Origin: CAYVTD01 sp964454445
Lineage (GTDB): Bacteria > Bacteroidota > Ignavibacteria > Kapaibacteriales > UBA2268
Reading direction: 5' to 3'
Length of the DNA: 28,166 nucleotides
NCBI GenBank assembly: GCA_964454445.1
Contig: CAYVTD010000042.1
Span: forward strand, 1-28,166
Shown here one piece after another: positions 8,473 through 21,500 of this stretch (position 1 is the first letter of the stretch; every line of letters begins with the position of its first letter). The translations under genes and the position numbers were made by a program. The notes below the pieces were generated by a model, which saw only the letters and a list, made by a program, of their open reading frames with translations, made no database searches and had not been told where the DNA came from.

Positions 8473-9093
8473 ATGAAACTATTGATGGCAACAACAAACA
8501 AACACAAAATCAACGAAATACTGCGTATATTTGACGAATTTATCCCAGGGAAAATGGAGCTACTATCATTAGAAGATGTTCTTGATAATATGATAGAAGT
8601 CGAAGAAACTGGGGCTACTTTCGAAGAAAACGCCAAAATCAAAGCACAAACATATTATAAATTATCGCAAATAGCCTGCTTTGCCGAAGATTCAGGATTG
8701 GAAATAGATGCTTTAGACGGAGCGCCAGGGGTATTTTCTGCCCGTTTTGCGGGCGTGCAAGGTGAGCATCCTGAAAACCGAAGAAAAGCACTACGATTAT
8801 TAGAAAATGTGCCATTGGAAAAAAGAACTGCCCGCTATCGGGCTGTTATTTGCTATTGCGATCAGACAGGAACTTATTTTTTTGATGATAGTGTGGAAGG
8901 AAAAATTGGCTTCGATGAGCGTGGAACAGGTGGTTTTGGTTACGATCCTGTTTTCATTCCAGACGAGTATTTGAAAATACCTGAACTATCAGGAAAAACA
9001 TTTGCGGAAATAAGTGCTGAAGAAAAGCACCGAATTAGCCATCGGGGAAAGGCAGTAATGAAGTTGATTCATTTTTTAAGAGACAATAATTAA
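8473..9093 (+). CDS. rdgB: XTP/dITP diphosphatase (RdgB/HAM1 family)
   Basis: The 206 residues match the usual 195-210. Family landmarks in order are MATTNKHKINEI at the N-terminus (T/SNxxK nucleotide-binding motif, residues 8-12), FAEDSGLEIDALDGAPGVFSARFAG (catalytic acidic residues and the PGxxSAR signature), GGFGYDPVF and ISHRGKA near the C-terminus. The enzyme hydrolyses non-canonical purine triphosphates such as dITP and XTP to monophosphates, cleaning the nucleotide pool in the cytoplasm. It stands alone, divergent from the transporter, and is followed at once by a palindromic repeat that could also terminate it. Confidence 0.95.
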   Translation: MKLLMATTNKHKINEILRIFDEFIPGKMELLSLEDVLDNMIEVEETGATFEENAKIKAQTYYKLSQIACFAEDSGLEIDALDGAPGVFSARFAGVQGEHPENRRKALRLLENVPLEKRTARYRAVICYCDQTGTYFFDDSVEGKIGFDERGTGGFGYDPVFIPDEYLKIPELSGKTFAEISAEEKHRISHRGKAVMKLIHFLRDNN

Positions 9094-9101
9094 CAATATG
9101 A

Positions 9102-9205
9102 TCCCTCCCTGCCCTCCCTTGCTATGCAAGGGAGGGAGGAAGAAATGTGAGTTAACTTGCCGATAAGCTAGTAAGTCAGGTGCCCTCCTTGCTTGCAAGC
9201 AGGGT
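9102..9205 (-). repeat. Bipartite palindromic repeat, copy B (inverted relative to copy A)
   Basis: Read on the minus strand, this has the same order as 2211-2310: CTTGCAAGCAAGGAGGGC, a spacer of about 42 bp, then CCTCCCTCCCTTG/CAAGGGAGGGCAGGGAGGG. The spacer is poorly conserved between copies, while the two palindromic parts are well conserved. The strong hairpin at 9103-9139, 10 bp after the rdgB stop, could terminate rdgB. Confidence 0.65.
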
Positions 9206-9447
9206 TGGGGGGATCTAAATGTTTTATCCTTATTTCTCATATATTTACACTTTATGGCATATCTTTTGCAATATTTATTTTGTTATTTGTGTCTTTGAGA
9301 TTATTTGTGTAAACTTTTTTTCGCACTTTTGATGTAAATATTGTAAATAATTTGTATAAATGAAATTAAATTCATACATTGCTGTATTTTGCTATTGTTT
9401 ATTAAAAATCTTTAATATAAATGTTTCTTTAATATAATAATAATGAT

Positions 9448-9455
9448 TATTTTTG
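9448..9455 (+). promoter_or_regulatory. Candidate Bacteroidota -7 promoter element (TAnnTTTG)
   Basis: TATTTTTG matches the TAnnTTTG -7 consensus of Bacteroidota primary sigma factor promoters and lies 62 bp before the giant gene's ATG. I do not see a good TTG/TTTG -33 box at the expected distance, and the region is AT-rich, so a chance match is quite possible. Confidence 0.2.
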
Positions 9456-9516
9456 TTTCGATATACGGATGAAAAATAAAATTGAAAAAAATTCAAATAA
9501 TATATAGGTTTCAGAA

Positions 9517-12500
9517 ATGTATAATGTCAAACTAATTTTGCATTTTGGAATAGCACTTCTTCTTGCTTTGCTTTTTGGAGCAGGGAAAGTAAGTGCCGGT
9601 TCTGATAATAATTACGACAAAAACAAATTGGCTGATTATGATAGATTCAAGCTCGGGAACCACGGTGCTTTCGTTGAAAACAAGGGGCAAATCCGCGATC
9701 AAAACCTCAAGCAGCGCAAGGATTTGCTATATCTTTTCTCAGGAGCCGGGTTCAAATTGCAGTTGAAAACCAATTCTTTTAGCTATGAGTTTTTCAGTGT
9801 GGAAAATAGTGCAAATAATGAAAATAATGATATAAATAAAAACAATGACAACAAATACGCTAAAATCAACAAAAAATCATATAACAACAAAACTGGCAAA
9901 TTGGCAGACAAGCCTACTATCAAAAGCCATCGCGTCGATTTTGTGATTCTCGGGGCTAATCCTTCACCGATAGTTGTTGCTGATAATCTGATTAGTGGCG
10001 AAAGTAATTATTTCCTTGCCGGATTGGAGCCAATCCGCAAGGTATGTTCTTATGAAAAAGTAACTTACAAAAATATTTATAACAATATAGACCTCGTTTT
10101 TTATAGAAATTCGGAAACAAACGGCGCTAATCCTAACGCTTATAAATATGACTTTGTTGTAAACAAAGGCGGCAATGCAAGCGACATTCACATTCAAGTA
10201 AATGGCGCCGACGAATTGTTTTTGGATACAAACGGAAACCTGAATATTGTTACTTCGCAAGGGAGCGTCGTCGAGCATGCGCCGGAGTGTTTCAAAGATG
10301 AAAAATCGTATGATAACAGGACGAAAGTCCGCTGCGGCTATATCCTCGATGGCAATATCCTCAGCTTTGAAACCGGCGCTGCCGCCGGTTCTTCGCTCCT
10401 GATTGACCCGCTTGTGGTCTGGAGCACCTTTTATGGCGGTTCTGGCGATGACACTGGCATCGGAGTTTGCACCGACAACAATATGAATGTAATATTTACA
10501 GGTGAAACAAGCAGTGGTAATTCAAATTATTGTATTGCCACTGGCAATGCTTACCAAACAGTCTATCAAGGCGAAATTGATGCTTTTGTTGCTAAGTTTA
10601 ATAAAAAAGGCGAAAGGCAATGGAGCACTTATCTTGGCGGTAGTAATGAAGATGCCGGTTTAGACGTTTCCACGGATTCTAATGGAAATATATTTATAAC
10701 TGGTAGGACAAAAAGCGAAAACTTGGCAGTGGGCAACAATGTCCATCAAAATGTTTTAGGTGGGGAAGAAGATGCTTTTGCAGCTAAGTTTTCTGCTTCC
10801 GGTGATATACGGTGGTTTACTTATTTCGGCGGTGAAAGTTATGATTCCGGTACAGGTATTGTCTCAAATGCCAATTATGCCTATCTTGTTGGAACGACGA
10901 GCAGTACTACATCTATTTCATCATCGACAGTTTCAGTTTTCGGCGGGAATTATGATGGCTTTGTTGCTAAGTTTAATTCGAGTGACGGGAGCAGTGTCTG
11001 GTCGAGATATTATGGTGGTGAAGATGTTGATGAATTTCAAGCAATAGATATTGATGGCAGCTATCTATATTGCGCTGGCCAAACAAGTAGCACTGCTTCC
11101 ATTGCTGAAAATGGATTTTACAATTCATTAAGAGGTGGCTTCGATGCTATGGTCGTGAAATTCGATAGTAATGGCGATAGAGTGTGGGGGACTTATTATG
11201 GAGGTCCCCAAGATGACGATGCCTGGGATATTTCAGTCAGTTCCGGTAATGTTTATTTTGGTGGAAAAACTTTAAGTTCGACTAGTGTAGCCACTATAGG
11301 CAATATAAATGGGAATACCGATGGTTATCTGGCAAAATTCAATGCTTCCTGCCAAAGACAATGGGCTGAATATTATGGCGGTTCTGAAGATGATTTTATT
11401 AATGCAGTCTCTACCGACGCATCAGGAAATATAGTTGTTGGCGGCTGGACGAAGTCAAATAATTTGGCAACGCCTAACTCACATCTTTACAATTGTCCAA
11501 ATTGCAGCTTTTCCGGCTCTGGTTTTATAGCTAAGTTTAGCATCTCGGGGCAGAGACTTTTTGGCACTTATTTCGGTGACTCTAATTTCTGTTCTGTAGA
11601 TGGTATTTGCACTGATGCCGACGATTATATTTATGCTACCGGTGAAACCGGGAGCGTGAGCTCTGGCATTGCCATCAACACAAATCACCAAACTTCGTAT
11701 GGTGGGGGCATCAGCGATGGCTTCCTCGCAAAATTCTATCCGAATATGATAAAAAAACCTGACCTTACCGGACCTCTTTGTGCCGAGGATGAACTCACAT
11801 TTGATATTGTGCCTTATTTCAATTTTAACTCGAGCAATACTTTTTATGTTGAGCTTTCCGATGTCAATGGCAGCTTCGCTAAACCTGACACAATCGGAAA
11901 GGCTGAAGGTTATGGATACATTCCTAATGTAACTTGCGTCCTTCCCAATACCTTATCTCAAGATGGAACCTATAAGATAAGAGTCGTTAGCACCTCGCCA
12001 CCAGTTACTGGCTTGGATAGCTCCATATTTATTTATTCATTGCCAAAGCCACAAGTGAGAGGAGAAAATCGTGTTTGCGAATATAGCACACATACTTATT
12101 ATGCTGACGACCCAGATGCAAACAATGAATGGTTTGTTTACGGAGGCACTGCATCGGCGACGATTGGATCTTCGATTAATGTCGATTGGGGGCAAAGAAC
12201 TGCGGGCTATATTATCCTCGAAAAAAGCTTTTTAAACGGAAGATGTCGCGGAACAGTTAACTTTCCTGTTATGGTCAATGCCAATCCTGATGGGAAAATC
12301 TGGGGGGATACGATTGTTTGCTCAGGTGATACAAAGGAATATAGAGCCTCAAGATTTGGTTATGATACTGATTGGGGGAAGAGTGGTAGTGGAGATGGGA
12401 ATTTCCGACTACCTATGGGTATTTGTAATGATACTCTCGGTAATGTCTATGTAACTGATTCTTATATAGATTTGAATTTAGAACGAGTACAAAAGTTTTC

Positions 12501-15500
12501 AAGCAACGGAACATTTATAAGGAAGTGGGGAACTCATGGAAAAGGTGATGGCCAATTCCAGTTTCCTGTTGGAATAGTTTCAGATACATCAGGTTTTTTA
12601 TACATAACTGATTATCCAGATACTACCGATACAAATGGTAAATCTTATGGTAGAGTACAAAAATTTACCTGGGAGGGTGAATTTATTACTAAATGGTATT
12701 TTAAAAATTTAAAATGGGGTATAACTTTTGGACCCGATGGCTATCTTTACTTAATAGCCGATGGACATTTATGTAGATATGACACAAATGGTAATTTAAT
12801 TACTACTGGTGATGCTGCTTCTGGCGATGATTTGACTATTGATAATGATGGCAATATATATGTTGCAAAGGGTGATAATGGTGGCGTTGTCAAATATAAT
12901 AGTTCATTGAAATTAGTCTCTGGATTCTCCATCGAACCTTCAGCCAAAACAAGAGGCATTGCTTTTTTAGCTCCAAATTTCATTATTTTTACAAGTTACC
13001 CCCCATCCCCAATAAAAGTATATCTATACGATACTGATGGACATTTTATAGACACTCTTGGCAATGGGGTAGGGCACTCTTATCCAGGTTCATTTTCAAA
13101 TCCTTGGGGAATTTCTGTAGATAAATCTGGAAATATTTTCATTGTTGATAATGGCACACAGAAAGTAATAAAATTTTCTCTTTTCTCGAACGAATGGGAT
13201 GTCGCCGGCGGGAGAATCAACGGTGCTAACAGCAATCCCAAAGTATCAATTACTTGGGGCGAGCCGGGCAAAGGCGAAGTGAAATTATACCAATATAGCT
13301 CGCTTGGTTGCGATACGGATTCTGTTTTAAATGTAAATATAATGGGGCTTCCCGACTTTGTTATTAAAGGGGATAGCATAGTTTGTGCCGGTAGCTCGCG
13401 AACTTATACAGCGGTCAATCAAAGTTCGTCCACCTTAACACATTCAACAAAATGGTATGTCAAAAACGGGCATATTCAAGATTCGACAGCAAACAAGATA
13501 AGAGTACTTTGGGACAACAGCAAAGGCAGCGGGACTATTACTTTAGTTGAACAGAACAGCGCTGGCTGCTCGTCCACAATTACAAAAAGTGTTCTTATCG
13601 ATACTGGTCCAGTAACAGAAATCAAGAATAACAATGACTTTAAAATATGCGAGTATAGCTCAGCCGAGTTTTACACTTCTTCATCGACATACACAAACCA
13701 ATGGAGCGTAAGAAATGGCACAATAACAACAGGAAGTAATGGTGAGAGAATAAATGTTGAATTTGGCACACATGGCTCGGCAACAGTAACGCTTGTCCAA
13801 ACGGATACCTTGTCCGAATGTGTCAGTTCGGATACCAGGGTGGTTACTATCAAGGAGAAGCCAGCAGTAAGCTCTGCAACCTTCAGCAATGTTTGCGTGA
13901 ACGACGAGGATTTCCAGCTTCCCGATGGTAGCCCCGCCGATGGTTTTTATTCAGGAGACGGAGTTTATATAGATACTGAAACTTTTCAATCAATGTTTTC
14001 ACCCCGGACAGCCGGTGTCGGCGATCATTCCTTGACTTATACTATTTCCGCAGATGGCTGCGATAATTATGCTGTCGGGACTATTCGCGTTTTGTCTGTG
14101 CAAAATATAACATTAAGCGTTCCATGCAACGAGATATGCGAGGGTAGCGATAGCTTTGACATAACATCGAGTTCCGATTACCCGAGATCACTTTACATAG
14201 ACGGTAGAAAAATATTAACAAAAAAATTTAACCCGTCGGATTATGCCAATGGCTCGCACACAATTACCTTGGTATCAATCAACGACGTTTGTGAAACAAG
14301 AGATTCAGTAATAGTAACAATAAATCCAAAACCAAGCCTAACGTTTAGCTTGCCTTTTAATGAGATTTGTATCGATGGCGAACCTTTTACAATGATGGCA
14401 AGCCCTTCTGGAGGCAGTTTTTCAATTGACGGCGTGCCAAGAGGTTCGACATTCAATCCGGTCGCTGTTGGAGCAGGTTCGCATACCGTAACATACACTT
14501 ATACAGATTATCATGGTTGCACGAATTCATCTTTTGATGCTATTATTGTTCATTCTTTGCCAAATGTATCTTTCACTTTAACCAGAAACAATTTATGTAT
14601 AAATGACGAGGCATACCATTTAGGTGGTGGCTCGCCTGAAAGCGGTACATATAGTGGCGACGGTGTCAGCAATGGATTTTTCGACCCAAGTGTGGCAGGA
14701 AAAGGAAAACATACAATAACATATACTTATACCGACGAAAATGGCTGTGTGAATACTGCCACCGATGAACTGGAAGTGCATGAATTGCCTGAAATAACCT
14801 TTACTGTTCAGCCCGACATTTGCATCGACCATGCCAAGATAAATTTATCTGCTCATCCTGCCCCGGGAGTATTTAAGGTAAACGGCTCGCTTAGTGATGG
14901 GACATTCAAACCTTCCGATTATGGTGTTGGCAAGCACGAAATAACGTATTATTATACAGATAGCTACGGTTGTAGCAATGAATCATCAGCGACGATAACC
15001 GTCCATGGTTTGCCAAGCGTTAGCTTTTCGCTTGAAAATGACAAGGTTTGTGAAAATTCAGCTCCATTCACCTTATCAGGTGGCTATCCGAGCGTTCCTC
15101 CAGGATATTATACAATAGATGGGGCACAAATAACAAGTTTCGATCCTTCAGTTTTTGGAGCAGGTTCGCATACAATAACTTATAATTATTCTGATACTTA
15201 TGGCTGCAATAGCGCTGCTGGCGATGTTATTACGGTTTATGCTATTCCGAGCATAACATTCAGCGTTCCTTTCAGAGAAGTATGCGAAAATGCCGAGCCA
15301 TTTTTAATAACAGCCCTATCGGATTACAGTAGCACTTTATTTATTGATGGCGAGGTTGCAAGCTCTCATACTTTTGAACCAGAAAACTATGAAGTTGGAA
15401 CTCATACAATTTATTATTTTTCAGAAAACAACACATGTTCAGCTTTTCAATTAGCATTGATAGACATAATAGCCTTGCCAAGCATAACGTTTAACTTGCC

Positions 15501-18500
15501 TTTTAATGAGATTTGTATCGATGGCGAACCTTTTACAATGATGGCAAGCCCTTCTGGAGGCAGTTTTTCAATTGACGGCGTGCCAAGAGGTTCGACATTC
15601 GATCCGGATGATGTTGGTGTAGGTTCGCATACGGTTACTTATAAATATACAGATAATCACGGATGCACGAATAGTAGTTTCGATGAAATTCTTGTTAACG
15701 ACCTGCCAAATGTATCTTTCACGCTCGCTACGACAGAAATTTGCATTGATGCAGGTACTTTGGAATTAAGCGGAGGTTTGCCCAAAGGAGGCACATACAG
15801 CGGAAAAGGCGTAACAAGTGGGACATTTAATCCAGAAATTGCAGGCGCAGGCACACATTGGATAGTTTACACATATACAGATGCGAAAGCTTGCACCAAT
15901 AGCGATTCAACGCAGATAACAGTCAATCCATTACCTGTTGTAAACATAAATGATTTTGCAGATATATGTTTCGATTCCGCTCCTGTTGTTTTAAGCGGAG
16001 GAAGCCCAAGTGGTGGAACATATAGTGGCACAGGAGTAAACAATGGCATATTCTATCCGGAAGATTCTGGTTCAGGCACATTTACCATCTATTACGAATA
16101 TACTGACCCGACAACAACATGCACAAACTTGGATTCAGCGAAGATAATAGTTCATCCGCTACCTGAAGTTACATCTGCCACATTTTCACCTGTTTGCATA
16201 GATGCTGAGCCGTTTACTCTTGAAGATGGCAGTCCGAAAGGTGGAACTTATACGGGCGATGGAATCGGAGCAAATAATATATTCAATCCCTCAATGGCAG
16301 GAGTGGGCGAACATTCTTTGACATATACGTTTGTAATTAAAGAAACAAGTTGCGTTGGCTATGACACGACGACAATAACAGTCAATCCATTACCAAAGAT
16401 AGATATTACAAAATTAGATAATGTCTGCTTAGATGCCGAGCCATTTATTTTGGACATAGCAAGTCCCAAAGGAGGCACATACAGCGGAAAAGGCGTAACA
16501 AGTGGGACATTTAATCCAGNNNNNNNNNNNNNNNNNNNNNNNNNNNNNNNNNNNNNNNNNNNNNNNNNNNNNNNNNNNNNNNNNNNNNNNNNNNNNNNNN
16601 NNNNNNNNNNNNNNNNNNNCGGGCGATGGAATCGGAGCAAATAATATATTCAATCCCTCAATGGCAGGAGTGGGAACTTGGAAAATAGTATATACATTCA
16701 TAAATTCAAATTCTTGCATAAATAGCGATACTACTGAGATTATTGTTAATCCTCTGCCAGATGTTGATTTAAAAAATATGCCGGAATTGTGCATTGATGC
16801 CAAACCTTATTTCTTAACAGAGGGTAACCCACCTGGTGGTTTTTATGAAGGTACAGGAATTCAAGATGTGTGGTTCAGACCAGATATAGCTGGAGCGGGC
16901 ACACATACTATTAGATATACATATACAGATAAAAATGGCTGCACCAGTTTTGATGAAAACACAATAACAGTAAATCCGCTCCCAATAGTAAACATTAATG
17001 AAATTCCAGATTTTTGTTTAAGTGACGACCCATATTTTCTTAATGAAGGACAGCCGACAGGTGGGAATTTCATAGGTGATGGAATAAACAATAATGTTTT
17101 AAATCCATCGATGGCTGGTGTTGGAGTTCATTCTGTTACATATACTTACACAGATACCAAAGGTTGTACGAATTATGCTGTTAAAAACATTACAATACAC
17201 GAATTGCCTCATCCGGAAATAATTGGCAGCACATCAGTTTGCGAGTTAAATGAGTATAAATATCGAACAAATGACGATGCTTCGATTTCAAATCAATGGT
17301 ATGTTACCGGAGGCACAATTAATGGTTCTTCAACTCTGTCAAGTATTAGCATTATTTGGGCGAAAGAAGGTATTGGTTATGTAAAATTAGTTCAAAGAAC
17401 CAACTCTACTGGTTGTATCGATTCAATTCAAATTGCAGTTACCAAAACACCGCTACCAAAACCGGAGATATTTGGAGATGAGCCGGTTTGCGAGACAAAT
17501 ACTTATCTTTATAGTTCAAATATTCAATCTGGAGTAGTTAATTTATGGAAAGTTACTGGCGGTACGATATTAACAGCCGATAATCTTTCAAGTGTTCAAG
17601 TGAAATGGGGCGCCGCAGGAGTTGGCAAGATTAAGTTAATCCAAGAAATTTTAACTACTGGCTGTACGGATTCGACAGAGAAAGAGGTTATTGTTAATCC
17701 TTTGCCAAAACCCCGGATTATTGGCGAGACCCCCGTTTGTAAATTCAATGAGTATGATTATCTATCTTCCAATATGCCTAATATTGATAGAGAGTGGATT
17801 GTATCGGGAGGGGATATTATTGGCTCGAATTCTGGAACATTTGTCAGGGTGAAATGGGGATTACCTGGTGCCGGTTTTGTCAAGTTGATTGAAAGGAATT
17901 CTATAACAGGATGTGTTGATTCAATAAAAATGAACATCGTTGTCAATACTTTGCCAAATCCTGATATTAGTGGTTCACTTTCGGTTTGTGAAAAGAATGA
18001 ATATATGTATTTTACAACTCCAGAATCGGTAGTTAACAATAAATGGGTTGTCCAAGGCGGTGTTATTGTCGGTAGCGATGCGAATACAGTTGTCAGAGTC
18101 GTTTGGAATAATGCAAATGATAGCCCTGGTGAAATCAAATTAGTCCAGCAACTCAAAAATGAAGGATGTAGAGACTCAATATCCTATAAAGTTACGATTA
18201 GCCCGCTTCCACTTGTCGATTTTAACGGAGATACAAGCGTTTGTGAAACTAACATGAGCGATTATTCAACTATACCGAGACCAAATATCTCTGTTGAATG
18301 GAAAGTAAGTGGCGGAACAATCCTCGACAATCCAAATAGTGATTATATTAGTGTTGACTGGGGAAACAAAGGTAATGGCATTGTTCGTCTGATAAAAACT
18401 AACGACATAACAGGATGCAAGGATTCTGTAGTTAAAAATATAGTGATTAACGCTTTACCACCTGCTGTTTTCGATGGTCCTGTTGCAGTTTGCGCAAATG

Positions 18501-21500
18501 AACTATATCAATATCAAGCAAATATACCAATCGATGCCTCAGTAGAATGGGAAATTCAACAAGGGATTATTGCTAGTTCGATTAATGGTGGCAGGAGTAT
18601 TGAAATAATTTGGAACGAAGGCGATGCTGCCAAGCTAAAAATGATTGTTAAAAATAATGTTACCGGTTGTATGGATTCTATAGAAAAGAGTATATTAATT
18701 TATGATAGTCCAAAACCAGATATTAAAGGCTCAGTTTATACATGTGAAAACTCGGAAGAAACATATTCAACAACTAATTTTACCGGTCTTCATACTAAAT
18801 GGTCTGTGCAAGGAGGTACAATCATAGGCCCCGACAATAGCCAATCTATAAGAATTAGATGGGCTGATGAAGGACTTGGCGAGATTAAGCTTGTTCAAAT
18901 GGTCGATACTACTCTTTGCAAGGACTCGACTTACAAAGTTGTTACAATCAGACCACAACCAGAACCGAAGATTTTAGGCGAAATTACTGTTTGTGCTGAT
19001 AATGAATACCTCTACTCAGTTTCCGATTCTACTAATTTAGAAACGTTATGGTCTGTAACTGGTGGCGAGTTGCTTTCGCCGGCAAACTCAAATGTTATCG
19101 TAGTGAAATGGAGCGATGGAAGCGGCAGAAAGTTAACACTTATTCAAAAATATTCAGATACTGGTTGCGAGGATTCTACTGTTTGGGTTATAAACGTAAA
19201 TCCATTGCCAGAAATCGTTCTAACAGGAAAGCGAAAAGTTTGTGCTGGTATCGATAATATTTACAGTTCTAATTACATATCTAATAGAAAAATTGAATGG
19301 TTTGTAACCGGTGGCGATATTGTTTCGCTTTCTCCCACCCTGCTCGATTTGACAGTAAACTGGACGGATATTGCCAACGGAGGAAAGCTAAAATTAATAC
19401 ATACAAACGAGATCACAGGTTGTAAAGATTCTGTTGAATGGGATATAAGTATTTATCCTTTGCCAAAAATGGACATACTTGGCGAGTTGGTTGTTTGCGG
19501 TAGAAGTGTTGCTGTATATGAAACCATTCCAGAGCAGGGTGCCGAATATGATTGGAACATAACTGGTGGTTCTATTGTAAGCGGAGAACACAATTATCAA
19601 GTACTCGTAAAATGGCAAGATAGAGGAAATGGAACCATTGAGATTATCAAGCGTTTTCCCGCGACTGGCTGTGAAAACTCGATGAAGAAAAATGTAAAGA
19701 TCAATGACTTGCCTCGACCAGATATTGCCGGAGATAGAGTGTTGTGTTATCGCGATACTGTTGCTTATTCAACAACTCCTCCTCCCGGTATTGAAAATCT
19801 TTGGATACCATCAGGTGGAACAATTATTGGTTCGAATACCGACAATGTAGTAAACGTTTATTGGACTAATTCTGGTTCTAACAAACTCAAGTTAGTACAA
19901 AAAATTAGAGCAACTGGTTGCAAGGATTCCATCGAGATTCAAATTATAGTAAACGAGTTACCAAGTGTGAGCTTCGATACCATTCCGAAGAAAGAAGTAT
20001 GTATCTATGAAGATCCATTCGAGTTGTCAGGAGGTTTACCTTTAGGAGGTAGCTATTCTGGAAATGGTGTAAGTGCAAACGTATTTAACCCTGCTGATGC
20101 TGGAACAGGAACTCATACAATCACATATACATATACCGACCAGAGTGGCTGCGTTAACAATGACATAAATAAAATTAATGTTCACGATCGACCAGAAAAG
20201 CCCATCATTACCGAAGATGCAGGCTGGCTTTTGTCAAATACAATGGTGGGTAATCAATGGTATAATGAAGCAACAGGAATTATCCAGAATGCAACAGGCG
20301 ATAGATATGCGCCACCTGAATCTGGTACTTTCTCAGTTGTTGTTACTAACGGTTATGGTTGTTATACATCATCTGACCCATATTACTATGAATTTAAAAC
20401 TGGTCCACAGATACTTGCCAAAGATTACTTGGATTTTGATACTGTTTGGTGTGTATCAGAGATTATTGATACAGTATGGGTTGGTAATAATGGCAGGAAG
20501 CCACTCGATGTTTCCTCAGCGATGATTTCAGGAGCAAACCAAGACAAGTTTGAGTTTTATCCCGATGGAACTTTCCATAGATTCGCTGTCGATAGCGGCG
20601 ATTTCCACCCAATAATCATTCGTTATAAAACAGATACTGATGGTTTGCACGAGGCGGTATTAACGTTGCTTAGCAACTCGGAAACTCAAAATGTTTTTGA
20701 GGTTGCTCTGCGTGCCGTGAGGATTTCTACTAAGTTTGAAGTTGCTCCGGCTTCGATTGAGTTTGTCGATGTAATACCTTATGCGAAAGAGCAAAAGACC
20801 TTTGAGATCCATAACACAGGCAGTTTGCCAATTAGTTGGACTGTGCCTCAAGTTCTTGGCAAGTTTACATTATTGGATATTAATCCTATAATTACATTAC
20901 CGGGAGAGACATCAATCGCAACGGTTGAATTTGCAGGCGATTCCACCGGAAGAGAGCACTTTGAAACACAAATTATGCAAGATACCATCTGTTTCTTTAG
21001 CCAAACGGTCAAATATGCCGCTTATGTAAGCAAAGAGCCGGCAAGAGCTGTCTTGGAAATTGGGGTGGTCGAGGGTAAGCCAGGTGATCTGGTCAATATA
21101 CCTGTTTATATAAGGAACATTGAAAACCTCAACTTGGAAAATGTGCAAGGTATCATTACCAATCTTCGTTACAATGCCACACTCCTTTATCCAATGGATA
21201 ATAATTCGAAAGGCGAGATAGCTCTTGCTGGTGGCTTCAGGATTGATACACTTGTTTTTCCAAAGATTCCTGAGGGTGGGGGCTTACTTGGGACGTTCCC
21301 ATATCGGGTAATGCTTGGCGATGCTGTTAGCACGGTTCTTCATCTCGAAGATTACAAGCCAATCAAGGGCTACCTTGAATTGAGCGATATTCCCGGTACC
21401 TTCAATCTGAAAAACGTTTGTGAAGAAGGAGGTCCCCGTTTGATTAATTCGCTTGGTGGGGTGAAATTAACAGCTATTCCAAATCCTGCATCAGAGTATT

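Larger units (their letters stand above)
9094..9516. other. 423-bp intergenic region: repeats, then AT-rich leader of the giant gene
   Basis: The first 110 bp are the bipartite palindromic repeat (copy B). The remaining 300 bp, about 9210-9516, are AT-rich with no coding potential and must hold the promoter and leader of the giant surface-protein gene. A candidate Bacteroidota-type -7 element is noted separately. There is only a weak SD-like sequence before the ATG at 9517. Confidence 0.6.

Noticed and set aside
16359..16803. Minus-strand open frames running through the N gap
   Set aside because: They are antisense shadows of the repetitive giant gene and are held open only by the N placeholder.
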